Assembly: GCA_950295325.1 (NCBI GenBank)
Contig: OX485809.1
Coordinates: forward strand, 7,502,001 to 7,566,000
Source: Polytrichum commune
Lineage: Eukaryota; Streptophyta; Polytrichopsida; Polytrichales; Polytrichaceae
Direction of reading: 5' to 3'
DNA length: 64,000 nt
Part shown: positions 47,150 to 58,533 of the stretch, piece by piece
Position numbering within the stretch: position 1 is the first letter of the stretch
Layout of the letters: each line of letters starts with the position of its first letter
Notes under the pieces: model-generated
Told to the model about the DNA's origin: nothing
What the model saw: only the letters and a program-made list of their open reading frames with translations
Database searches by the model: none
Position numbers and translations under genes: made by a program

Positions 47150-48175
47150 TTGAGGGAAACATGGCTATCAAAAATGCGGGTTATGATGGTGAGCCCGGGG
47201 TTTCCAAAAGGTTGTGAGGCTCAAATTGGAACAAGGATCATGTGCAAGTGGAATTTGACCATACCATTGGTTCTAATGACAATGGTGTGCATGAGGGTGG
47301 ATTTGGTAAGGAAAATGGAGGAATGCTTTGAAAAGGGCTCCCGCAAAAAAAAAAAAAACATTTGGGGCCTAGAATACCGAATGCACCCAAAACCTTGGAG
47401 GGTATTAATGTTGGATTGAAATTCAATTCGAGATGCTTCGAAGGTTCGGATGTTGAAATGAACTTGGTGCTAATGAGGCACCCATGGCCTCTTATGGCCT
47501 ATGTGCGCTATTTAAACGCACAAATGAAGGATACACCTAAAACGGACGAGCTTTCTAAGAAATGCATCGTTTTAGGTGGGGTTTTAAAAGCGGGTGGTGG
47601 ATGCCTTGTTTAAGTCCCCAAGGCTTCTTGAGAACATGGTGGGGACCATCAAGTTCGCAAGAGCATTGAAGCCGATGGTCCCAAAGAGAAGTTTGGCGGC
47701 GCATCACCACAAGTGGCTTTAGCAAAAGTAGGTCCCAAAGAAATGAGTGCAAATTGTTTGGTCCATTTTACTTAGGCAAAACATGTTGGTGCCGCGGACG
47801 GAATGTTGAAAGGTGGCTTTATGCTTCCAAAGCAAATCATACTTGTGCCGCGGACGGAATGTTGGGAGGTGGGTTTGTCCTACCAAGGCAATTCATGTTC
47901 GTGCCGCGGACGGAGTGTGGGAAGGTGGCTTTGTGCTACCAAGTCAAAACATGTTTGTTTTGCGGACAAACTATTAGAAATTGGTTTTGTGGCACCAAAC
48001 CAATTTGTCCCGCGCACGAAATGTTTGAAGTTGGCTTTGCGGACCAAGCCAAGCCAAGTTGCGGAGGACCAAATGTAAGACGATGGCATTGTGGCCAAGG
48101 CTAGTAGCCTTAAGCCGAGGCCAAGTCTCATGTGTTGACAAAGAGGCAAGCCATTCCTTCTTGAGCCCAAAACTC
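47150..48175 (+). pseudogene. Gag-region relic of copy B with about 57-bp repeats
   Basis: This is the position of gag. Frames are short and broken, with an A run at 47346-47359. From about 47785 to 48070 a unit of about 56-58 bp marked by GTGCCGCGGACGGA repeats five times (near 47789, 47845, 47901 and two weaker copies). No zinc knuckle is visible. The corresponding stretch in copy L is 5090-5900. Confidence 0.55.
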
Positions 48176-48269
48176 ACAAGGGAGTTGGGGCTTGGCGATT
48201 GATAGAGCGGGCAAGCTCACCAAGGTGCGGTTTGGAAAGGGCAAACCGCATGAGACAAAGGAGGCCGCG

Positions 48270-48680
48270 ATGCATGTAACCTTTCAATGTGGGACATTGG
48301 ATTTTTGTCAAAATTTCACACCAAGTGAAATAGATGAAATGCATGTCATTGTGAAGGCCGCCTTCTTTGAAACTCACATGATAGATGTGAGGTGCAAGCC
48401 GGGTGTTTGCAATGCATTATGATGTGTCATAATAGCAAAGAATTGAAGTTCAAATTGACAAGGACTCCTATGGTAGGAGGACCCAAGTTGAATTTGGTCT
48501 TAATGGACCAAATGCAAAATATAAACATAATTGTCGTGGTTCAATTGGAGCAACTCCAAAGAACGTATGGGGAGGCGAGGAAAGATGGGCTCCCCCAAAT
48601 CACATTGGTGGGATGTTGGTGAGATACAAGGATGTATTCACCAATGTGTTGCCCAAAAAAATTACCGCCAAGGAGTGAAA
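48270..48680 (+). pseudogene. Protease region and N-terminal edge of reverse transcriptase, copy B
   Basis: The frames correspond to 4552-4845 of copy L and end at a DVFTNVLPK-like segment near 48630-48660, the usual entry to reverse transcriptase. The next recognisable residues (EIEFLRYVV near 48703) belong to the far end of that domain, so the catalytic core is deleted here. Confidence 0.6.
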
Positions 48681-48799
48681 AATAACTTTGCTCAACGAGA
48701 GATTGAGTTCTTGAGGTATGTGGTGACAAAGGACGTTGGTGGATGAACATGAAGAATGTCAAAGCAATCCAAAAGGAGAATTGGCCCTTCATTCAAAAA

Positions 48800-49560
48800 A
48801 ATTCTTAGGTCATTTGTTGGCCTAGCCAACTACTACCACCACTTCATTCAAGAGTTTTTGAAGGTTGCTAGGACCTTAATCAACTTATGGAGGAAAATGG
48901 CTATCCCAAGAGTGGGATGAGCCTTGTTACCAAGCCTTTGGGGAGCTCAAGAGCAAGTTCTCTTCACAAGATGTGGTTAAGTTTCCGGATTTTCGTAAGC
49001 ATTTTGAGGTGCACATGGAGGCGAAGGACTTTACCATTAGCGGATGTTGATCCAAGATGGATGACCATTGCTTATGGGAGCATTAACCTCCATGGTTGTT
49101 GAACCTTGTCCGGCGTGTGCAAGAAATGGTTATCCCAAGAGTGGGATGAGCCTTGCCACAAAGCCTTCGGGAAGCTTAAGACCAAGTTCTCTTCGCCGCC
49201 CGTGCTCAAGTTCGTGGAGTTGGCAAACCTTTGAGGTGCATACGGGGGCGGGTGACTTTACCATTGGCGGATGTGATCCAAGATGGATGCCCATTGCATA
49301 TGGGAGCATTAAGCTTAACGGTTGTCGAACCTTGTGCGACTTGTGAAAGAAAAGGCTATCCGAAGAGTGGGATGAGCCTTTTCACCAAGTCTTTGGGAGC
49401 TTAAGAGCAAGTTCTCTTCGCCGCCCGTGCTCAAGTTCGCGGAGCTTGACAAACCTTTTGAAGTGCATACGGGGGCGAGTAACTTTGCCAATGGTGGATT
49501 ATGTGTAAGATGGATGGCCATTGCATATGGGAGCATGAAGCTCGATGGTTGTCAAAGAAG
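48800..49560 (+). repeat. RT/RNase H junction with multiplied RNase H segment, copy B
   Basis: After VGLANYYHHFI-like residues near 48815-48850, the marker AAGAGTGGGATGAGCC occurs at about 48907, 49136 and 49365, giving a 229-bp unit repeated three times. Each unit encodes W-D-E-P then LKxKFSS and FEVHT-like residues, the N-terminal part of RNase H. Confidence 0.75.
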
Positions 49561-49899
49561 ACAACCAACTCATGCCAAACAATTTCTTTGCCGTAGTGCA
49601 TTGCTTCAAGATGTGGCGACACTATTTGGGGTCGCACAAAGCAAAGGTCTATATGGACAATGTGTCCTAAAAGAATTTTGACATTCAAGCGCAAGTGAGC
49701 GCCAAGTCATTGCGGTGGCATGATAGTTTGGCGCTTATGAAGGTGGATTTGATCCACAAACCGGACCGTGGAAATGTGGTGCCGGATGCGCGAAGTAGAC
49801 CGAAAGAGTTCAAGCAATGAGAACCATCCAAACCTTGTGGCTAATGTGTGCCGGCGAAGGAAACTTGTGATGCAAGAAACGGGAGGGGTAAATTAACTA

Positions 49900-50930
49900 C
49901 CCCAAAGCACAAAAGCTTTTAGGTGAGCTTCGCAAGAGCAAGGTGCTCAAAGAGGTTAAGTTGGTGGACGGATTGTTCAAGTGCAAACAAAGTCGGGTAT
50001 ATGTGCCCCAAGGCAAGTTGAGGCTATCGGTTTTGAAGGAGGAATATGATAGTCCTATTGCCGGCCATAGAGGAGAAAAATAAAACCGCCATAGAATGGT
50101 GTCAAAGAGGTACCATTGGCGGTGCATAAAGGAAGATATAGCCCACTTTGTGAAGGCTTGAATCAAAGTGCAAAGTGAACCGAGCCTCTTACCAAAAGCA
50201 AGGCGGCTTCTTGCAACCGTTGCCTATCCCGTTGGCGCCATGGCATGGTATGTGCATGGACTTGATCACAAGTTTGCCGGAGTCACATGGGTATGATGCC
50301 ATCTTGTTGATGGTAGAGCGGTTTGCCAAGTTGGCACACATGGTGCCGATTGTGGGAACCGCCACCGCGTTGGAAACCGCATAGCCTTTTCTCAAAGGAT
50401 GGTTGAGGCACCACGGGTTGCCAAGAGTGATTGTGTGGGATCAAGATCCAAAGTTCACAAGTGCATTTTCAATGCATTGCTCTAAGGAGGTCGGAATGAA
50501 ACTAAGGTTTAGCACGACCTTGCATTCCCAAATGAATGGGAAATCGGAACGTGTGAATGGAGTCTTGAAGCAATACTTGAGGAACTTGGTGGGGGCGGAC
50601 CAAGGAGATTGGGCGGACTATGTGGGTCGAGCGGAGTGTAATTGCAATGTAGCCACGCACTTGGCTACCAAGGGGTGGTCTTTCGTGGTGGCTTATGGAG
50701 TGGATGCGCTCCAACCTATTAACCTAGCTCTCGAGGGGGCACATTCAACACTAGAGTTCAACCAAGATGGTGAGGACTTGGCCAAGAATGTAAACAAGTC
50801 TTGGAGATGACCAAGTTGTTGGTGGAGAAAACCCGAAGGTGCTACGGAGTGCAAGTCAATGCCGGAAGACGCGAAGTGGAGAATAAGGTGGGCCAAAAGG
50901 CGTTGTTGAATGTGAACAACTTCACTTAGC
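49900..50930 (+). pseudogene. Integrase relic of copy B
   Basis: Frames 49930-50160, 50175-50384 and 50403-50810 are colinear with the integrase of copy L. The core Asp residues (MDLITSLP, WDQDPKF) and the QMNGKSERVNG segment with the catalytic Glu can be read. A stop (TGA near 50160) and a frame change directly after it match those in copy L. Another frame change near 50790 breaks the C-terminal part. Confidence 0.8.
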
Positions 50931-51069
50931 CGGAAGGCCTCACTCCAAAGTTTATGTCCAAAATTGGAGCTCCGTTTCCCATTGTGGAACAAGTGGTCAA
51001 GGACATATATAAGTTGGAATTACCGCCAGAGATCAAAGTGCATCCGACATTTCATGTCTCATTACGAAA

Positions 51070-51360
51070 GTCATTTTAGGACGACACCTTGTGGCCCGAT
51101 CACAAGCAAGTGATTAGGCCACCTCCCCACCTTGTGGACGTCATTTGGAACATGAGGTAAGAGGGCATCCTCAAGTGTAGGAAGCCCAAGTGAAAATGAA
51201 AGAAAAAGTACAAAGGAGTACTTGGTGAAATGGTGAGGATACCATGAGAAAGAAACCGCTTGGGTGGCGGCAAGAGACATGGTGAACACCAATGAATTGG
51301 TGAAGCACTTTGGAGAAACTAAGGCTAAGGATTCCAATAAAATGAAGTGTAGGCATTGAT
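51070..51360 (+). pseudogene. Chromodomain relic of copy B
   Basis: Broken frames contain KEYLVKW, GYHEKETAWVAARDMV and NTNELVKHF in order, the signature of a chromodomain after the integrase. Stops interrupt it. This is the main evidence that the family is chromoviral. Confidence 0.65.
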
Positions 51361-51641
51361 GAGGACATCAATCTCCTTTAGTGGGGGAGAGACGCTAGTA
51401 GCACACTTAGCTTCGAGGCTAATTGCTCCACAACATTAACTTGTTCTTTGGCTTGAGGGAATAAAGTCCAAACTTTAGTGGTGCAAAGAGAAAAGTATGA
51501 GATGAGGTCCTAGTCTTGTACTTGTGCTTGGTTAATGGAAGAGGGGGAATAGATATGCCAAACTAGGTTGGGTAAGCCGAGTAATTGGGGGCCATGGCTT
51601 GGAGGGGCCTTGGATAAAACCAAGAAACTTCTTAGTTGTGG

Positions 51642-51646
51642 GCTTG
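51642..51646. other. Target-site duplication of the solo LTR (GCTTG)
   Basis: GCTTG occurs here and at 53715-53719. Copy L has a single copy (complement at 1487-1491) at the same place, which is the empty site. Confidence 0.95.
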
Positions 51647-53714
51647 TGTGAGCCCAAAAGGGTGCCCACATTTAGTCTTAGACCCTTGAAACGTTAGTTG
51701 ATGCACTTTGAAGTAGCATGTTACTTCACAAAAATATAAAAAGAGTGAAATGTTAGTCTTAGAAGTACCATGTTGTAAGAGGCTAGGATGTGAGTTGTTA
51801 TTGTGTTTTTACCTTCGGAAGGATTTGAGTGAATGAGGATAGGTAAGGAGAACTTGGATTGAGTAGTTAGTGAGTAGGCTAGTACAAATGGATGGAGACA
51901 ACCAAAGTGACTCAAGAGGCAAGTGCATTCGAATTGGGATGAATGGAGGATCACATGGAGCGCACAAGTGGACCACCTCATCATGGCCACTTAATGGGGA
52001 AGGCCCAAGGAAGAATGCAAGGTGGAGGATAAGCAAATTCTCAAAGCACCAATCAAATCACGAGTTAAGCATCGTGGTTTGAATTAAGTGGTGAGCGACG
52101 ATTTGGGGAAGTAAGGGGAGAAAGTTATGGCGGCGGAAAGCGAAGGAGGCTAAGTTTGGGTTGAAGCATCCCAAGTTTGGTAAAGTGTGGTAGGTAGAAA
52201 GCCAAGCCTAGTTAAATGTTCGAATTAGGATCCTTGTTGATCATTTGAGGGAGGAAGGCTTAGAAGATAGGATTGGCGCCTACTAAGTAGGAGGAAATCT
52301 CAAGGGCTTATCGTGAGTTAGAAGGAGAACTTGGATTGAGTAGTTAGTGAGTAGGCTAGTACAAATGGATGGAGACAACCAAAGTGACTCAAGAGGCAAG
52401 TGCATTCGAATTGGGATGAATGGAGGATCACATGGAGCGCACAAGTGGACCACCTCATCATGGCCACTTAATGGGGAAGGCCCAAGGAAGAATGCAAGGT
52501 GGAGGATAAGCAAATTCTCAAAGCACCAATCAAATCACGAGTTAAGCATCGTGGTTTGAATTAAGTGGTGAGCGACGATTTGGGGAAGTAAGGGGAGAAA
52601 GTTATGGCGGCGGAAAGCGAAGGAGGCTAAGTTTGGGTTGAAGCATCCCAAGTTTGGTAAAGTGTGGTAGGTAGAAAGCCAAGCCTAGTTAAATGTTCGA
52701 ATTAGGATCCTTGTTGATCATTTGAGGGAGGAAGGCTTAGAAGATAGGATTGGCGCCTACTAAGTAGGAGGAAATCTCAAGGGCTTATCGTGAGCCTTGA
52801 GGGTGCTCACCCCCTCAAGCTTACTATATAATTCCTCATTCTTCCCTCACTCATCCTCTCTTTCCTTTGTGCTCCAAGGCACCCCACGAGTTATAAGTGT
52901 GGGTGTGGGAAGCCATATTGGAGCACATGTGTGTGCTTAGTTTTTAGTTTGAGAGCCAAGGCTTGTTAGCCTTGAAGAGGGCTTGACCTCTTGGTAGAAT
53001 TAGTGTTGACGTGAAGGATTTTAAAGTTAATTCATGATTCCAATTTGTGGTACTTAAAGTTCATGTTTTGAATACACGTGGTTGCAAGTTCCATGTTTAA
53101 GAGTTGAGCACTTGATGTTGTGATGAGTGCAAAAATATACTTGTGTGGATTAGTTAGTCTTAATGAAGTTAGGAAATTCTCTCTCCCCCTCTCCTCTCTA
53201 GGATTTTAGGATTTTAGGATTAGAGAAGAATTGTGTGATTAGAAAGGGGTTGTTAGTAGAATTAGGGAAATTAGGTAGGAAGATTAGTTAAGGGCTTGAA
53301 TAATTAGTGAGGTAGTTGGGGATTACAACTACAAAGTTGTGGGTTCATGAAGGACCTGGGTTTATGAAGGACCTGGGTTTGTTTAGTTAGAAGCTAAGGA
53401 GCTGGGTTCATGAAGGAGCTGGGTTTGTTTAGTTAGAAAGTAAAGAGCTGGGTTTATGAAGGACCTGAGTTTGTTTAGTTAGAAGCTAAGGAGCTGGGTT
53501 CATGAAGGAGCTGGGTTTATGAAGGAGCTGGGTTTGTTTAGTTAGAAGCTAAGAAGCTGGGTTTATGAAGGAGCTAGTTAAATCCAAGACCACTTGAAGG
53601 GTGAACCTTGCACTATGGACTCATCCAAGTCCAAATCCAATACCGCGGAGGAATGTGAGCCCAAACCCACTACTCGGACTACGGACGCTTAAGGGTGGGG
53701 GGTTTGGCCTCACA
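51647..53714 (+). repeat. Solo LTR of the element A family, inside copy B
   Basis: A 2068-bp LTR begins TGTGAGCCC and ends GGCCTCACA, with a perfect GCTTG duplication. No internal A sequence is present, so it arose by LTR-LTR recombination. It carries an internal tandem duplication of 477 bp (about 51847-52323 and 52324-52800). It lacks the stretch matching 19490 to about 20092 of the left A LTR. Its TATA box is at 52823-52832. Confidence 0.95.
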
Positions 53715-54234
53715 GCTTGTCCGGGCGGGGACAAGGTGATGGCGCGTGCTCATAAAAGTGCTACCCGCGAGCTAACGAAAGTTGGCGCATGGGAGTCATG
53801 AACCCATGTCTCGAAAGAGCAAAGTGGGAACCGAGTCGGGCGGGACTTGGCATCACCCCCGTGCGATCGAGGCGTGGCTTAACAATGGAAAGTCATCTCG
53901 GAGTTGCAACCGAGACAACTTAGTGGAAGCGTTGAGGTCTCGCCTAGATGTGTCATGTTAGGCTAGAGGAGCCTAACGGGGGAGGCCCCAAAGGAGGGGC
54001 AACCCAAGTGAGTCCTAAAGTAGGTGGGTCTAGTATAGGTTAGGTCCTCGGATGAAAGATCCAAGGTCGCTAACGGACCACCTAGGAACGACACCTTTGG
54101 GACTATGCCAAATTTGAAGAAGCATTGTGGGGGTCGCGCCCTAAGGTAAACACAATGCCGCACCATAGAGGATGGCAACTTGAGAATTGGTGTGCCGACT
54201 ACGAGTATAGTCGATGAGGGCATCGACTCCGTTT

Positions 54235-54246
54235 GGTGGGGGTGAG
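54235..54246 (+). other. Polypurine tract of copy B
   Basis: GGTGGGGGTGAG directly precedes the downstream LTR, identical to that of copy L. Confidence 0.8.
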
Positions 54247-55220
54247 TGTCGCGCACCTCTCCATGAGGAGTGGCCGAAACACCATGGGCACAAGGGGGAC
54301 CCCGGAGTGACACCCGGGACTTGTGGCGCCGTTGGTGAGAGGGCCCAAGTGATCCTAGTGTGGGTGAGGGCCCCGGGCGTTGGGAACGCCTCCCACCCAC
54401 GAAGACTGGGAGGCACAAGGGTAAGGCCATGAGCTATGCGTAGCTCATGGCATGGTGATTCTAGAAAGCTCAAGAACACCTCAATCGGAGGTGTGAGCTA
54501 GGAGTTATGGCCATTTGAGTGGGGCGCTGTCCCGGGACAGCGCCCTGGTACAGCAGTGCCTGGGAGTGATTCCCGGGACTGCCAAGGTTCAAACAGGCAT
54601 AACGTCCTCAATACTTGTCCGAATGGGGCAAGTGAGGAGTCCATCGGCATCTACGTGAAGCGTAGATGAAGATGGAGTGGTTGGTTGTTATGATCAGACA
54701 TCATACAAGGAAGTTATGATCGTCTGAAGCTGCTAGTGGGTTCTAGGCCCAGCAGCTAAAGGAAAATGTCCACTTGGCCCCAACTCTTGGTAGAGAGACA
54801 AGAGGTTGGTTGACGGTGGGGTAGGGGCCCCGCGTGAAGTCCTAGAGGCTTATATGGGTGAGGTGGTGTGGCCTCACCCACCCGAGGCCGAACGGCACGG
54901 CCTCCATGGGCATTGGCCCATTGTGAGGCCATAGTTGCCTAGTATGGTTCGGGTTGTTGTAGTGTTGCTCCGGCAACACGATGATCAACATAGGATTGGA
55001 CTTCCATGGATGGAAGTCCACATCAAAGAAATGGGTTAGCGATTAAGGGGTGAGTCCCGAAAGCAAAGTAGGAGGGTTGGTTCCCCTTCTATGAACTATG
55101 TGGTCCGGGGTAAGAGGAGCTAACCATTAGCATGGCGGTATGCGAAGGGTTAGCGCTCGTAACCTTTGCTAGAAACGAAAATTGGCAAGATTATTAAGGG
55201 ACCTAGCAAGGGTTGCAACA
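54247..55220 (+). repeat. Downstream (3') LTR of copy B
   Basis: A 974-bp LTR differing from 46136-47109 at about three positions, including the terminal GCGACA read as GCAACA here. Confidence 0.93.
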
Positions 55221-58200
55221 AGTACGAAGGGACGAATTCCAGCCACATGTTAATGTCGATGCACAATGTGCACCATGGTGGAACATTTAGCTCACAACCT
55301 GGCCAGATGTCAGGTCCAGATTTCTATATGTCCAAACAATTCAATGGGGTTGGAGGTGAAAACACGCAACCTCGCCCATGGAGCTACTGTATGCCACTTG
55401 AAGATGTACAGGGGCAGGGCATGCCTGGAGTAGCTCCCAATCTGGGAAAAGGGCCACAAACGTCTCTGCATGGTACGCCAGATTTGAGGGGAGTTCGCGG
55501 GGCTCCAATACCAGATAAGGAGGCATCAGCGGCAACACCTGGTCCTTCTGCATTGGGGCGTTCTGCAACCAATAAAACCTCCAGCGCCCCCACAACATCA
55601 GGAGGAGGTAACTCGCGCAACCCACATGACTCCGGGATGGAGGAAGTGCTCCCATTGCAAACAAGCAATAATCCCATATTGTTAAGCACGAACTCCAGTA
55701 AGTCATCCCCCCCTTACACGTCCTCTCAGAGAAAACAACTTAGAGTAGAAGAGAAGTCATATTTAAAAGAAGTGAAAAGGTCCATAGCGGAAGGTAGAGT
55801 GCCACAGGTCCACCTTCGACAAAACAACACCGGAGACATAGTGCAGTTCAAAGCCCAATTTTTAAACGCACTAAAACTAGCTGCACTTGCAATTGTTCCG
55901 GACGCTGATATAGACATTAAGAATCCCGCAACAATGCAAGAAATCATGAAAGAAGTGAGGAGACAATTCATAATAGAGAAGCCTCTTCCAGAAGGCATGG
56001 TAGCAGGATTTCTACAACGTCTTTATAAGAGAAATAGAGCTGTGTATCATCGTCACTGGACCCTACACGGTGACGAGAGTACGCCTGACGATTGTTCATC
56101 AGCTGCGTGGTCACAATTGGTAGATTATTGGCAATCAATGGAAGGGACCAAAGAATGCGAGAGAAACAAGGCAAACGCTTCGTCCAGAAAAAGTGCATCA
56201 GTAAGCTCTCTTGCTCTGGCCTCTTCGTGTTTAAATCTGGAATGACCATGTGCGCGTCACAAAATATGGGGGCAGTGCTGCCCAGTTCATATGCTTGACT
56301 ATGTGGAGTTGCAGAATTAATGATGGACACATGTGGAGAGTTTATTGACATTTTAGGGCTTCCCATGTGAGTTTTTTTTTCGTGCAGGAGAAGCGTTCCA
56401 ACATGGCTGATGGGAAGAAAATGACACCCGGAAGCTCAGATGGCATGCGGAGCATTACAAATGAACACAACAAAACATTAAAGCCCAAAGTATGTAAGCA
56501 CCAACACATACACCTCAATGTTTGCGTGCATTTACATAATATCCCCAGTCCTCGATTATTTCATGAAGTTGTGGGAGTCTCATATGTGCATTATTTTCGA
56601 TGCCAAAGTTATGTATATGGCAAATGGTAAGAAATTGGCTTCGTCTTGATGCCTGTGACAGTTGAAAGGAAATATCACACATGATAAGACACCACTTGGC
56701 CGTATTCAAGGCACACGTCCATCCAAGATATCATCCTCGGACAGCACTTTGGAGCGTCCACCCATGATCGATATTAGCAACAAGCTCCATGCTCTGGTAG
56801 ACGAATTCGTGTCCAACCTGTCCTCAGAGTGTGACTCCCTGGCGAACAACATTTCTAGCCAGGCTCAAAAGTATGTGGCGATGGACACCAAAGCAGAGGC
56901 AGCGAAGACTCCGAGGCTGAGCAACCGCACCACGACGGAGGTCTTGTATGGATTAATAAGGCCAAAATTTGATCGTGCAATTTCACATCATCACACGGAG
57001 GGGAAGCCCCATATGGATCATGACACTGCGAATGTGCAAGAAGGGAAGACTAGAACCAGGGATAGAGGGAGATTTGTTCGCAATGCGGGGGAGAAGAAGC
57101 CTCGGAGCTCCACATTGGAGGAGAATGGCAACCACAATGATGTCACATCCGTGGAGTTTGACAGCGACAATACATTGTCAAAAGACGAATCAAACCATGG
57201 CCGAGGCACATCTGGCCTGAACACGATAGGTAAATCCATGCATACCATTGAAATTTTGTCTTCAGACCAGTCATCTGATGAGGGCATTCGTACCAAGCAC
57301 AAACAATCCAAGAAACCTATGGTGAAACAGAGCAGACCAAAGATTACGAACCCTTCCTCACGGGGCAGGTCCACAAAGGCAGATTTTAGAAGCCCGCCAA
57401 GGTCTCCTGAAAGCAGTCATGTCCTGAACTACAGCTACGAGGAGGACACCCACAGCCTAGGTGGGAGAAGTCCGGCCATTGAAACCATCTTTCCGAAGCT
57501 GAGGTGGCCCAAACACGACGATACTTCGCAGGAGGGCGGGATAGGGAAGGCGACGGAGACTAACACTGTACATGGCAACAACGAGTCCCGTAAGAAAACT
57601 GATAGAAAGAAAGCCGATGAGAATATGCGCCTCCAGGAAGGCGATGAGTCCAATGAGGAGGATTCTGAGGGCCCTGAAAATGGAGGCGAGTCCGACGGTG
57701 AAGAACTGCCGGTGCTGCCCAAGGTACCCGTCAAGCGGAAATTGATGAGTGAGCCCAGAAGTGCCGAGAGATCTTCTCAGAGAGGCAAGACAAAATCCGG
57801 AAACCTGCAAACCAAGAAGCAGAGAACACCGGTCATTGATGCATCTGTCATAACTCAGCTGGAATTTGGGAAGCGACCCCAGAATTGCGTGAGTATCGCG
57901 ACTTTGTCATTGTGTGTTTTGTTGATGTGTGGATTTGAGATATGTAATGCTCATTGAGCTACATGAAGTCCATAATCCTACTTTGATATTAATGAACTTG
58001 TGCGCTACCCATCTATGTTGTAGAATCCAATCAGGGTAAGAGTGAAGGTTTGGGTATTGCACCCACAATATGAAGGAAAAGTGGTTGCAGAGGCGTATGC
58101 TGGAATTAACCATAAGTCCAGGTGCATAAACGACGAGCAAGACTTGTGCAAGAAAGGGGAACAAATGATTTCCATAATCAGAGTATTTTACAAGGACACG

Positions 58201-58533
58201 CCGGTGATGTTCAAGAAAGAGGGGCGTTTTCCAAAGCATATCGCCTACCTGGATCAAGCGGAGGGACTACCCAATAGCCCCATTTTGTGGGGTGTTTGTT
58301 ACATTATGCAGATTCCAAGCATGGAAGAAATTACGCGCATGATGAGCAATGTCACTTCAGTCGCCTGTGGTAGGGCCTCATCTATTGCACTAGAACAAGG
58401 GCTGGAGGGTAAGACACCCAAGTCCTCGGGCAAGAAAGTTGAGGTTCCTGAACCTGTGAAAGTGCGTGACTGCGCCAAATCGAGGGGCAGAACTGAATCA
58501 TCAAAAGATTTGGGGAAAAAAGCCATAGAATGA

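Larger units (their letters stand above)
46136..55220 (+). mobile_element. Non-autonomous chromovirus copy B inserted in an exon
   Basis: The element is 9085 bp, of which 2073 bp are a later A-family solo LTR and its duplicated target. LTRs of 974 bp (46136-47109 and 54247-55220) differ at about three positions. The primer site, purine tract and AGTAC duplication are intact. The interior is colinear with copy L and carries the same lesions: no reverse-transcriptase palm, multiplied RNase H segment, and a stop plus frameshift at the integrase zinc finger. It cannot have moved by its own proteins, so trans-mobilisation by a complete relative is inferred. Confidence 0.93.
45665..58533 (+). pseudogene. 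Plant En/Spm transposase-like gene split by retrotransposon B
   Basis: The exons are 45665-45712 (tentative), 45938-46135 continuing at 55226-56200, 56388-56489, 56662-57888 and 58024-58533 (stop TGA). All joins are in phase 0. The exon frame reads straight across the insertion site through the duplicated AGTAC, so the gene was open before B arrived. The central part (FKAQFLNALKLAALAIVPD, EIMKEVRRQF, AWSQLVDYWQSMEGTKECER, then NKANASSRKS) resembles the domain of plant Ptta/En/Spm transposase-associated proteins. Residues from exon 56662 on are long, charged and low-complexity. The last exon has a compact, basic, beta-rich-looking segment (VRVKVWVLHPQYEGKVVAEA). The 5' start is not found. The role may be transposase, accessory DNA-binding protein or a domesticated derivative. 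Except for the insertion, no stop or frameshift was seen. Confidence 0.55.
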
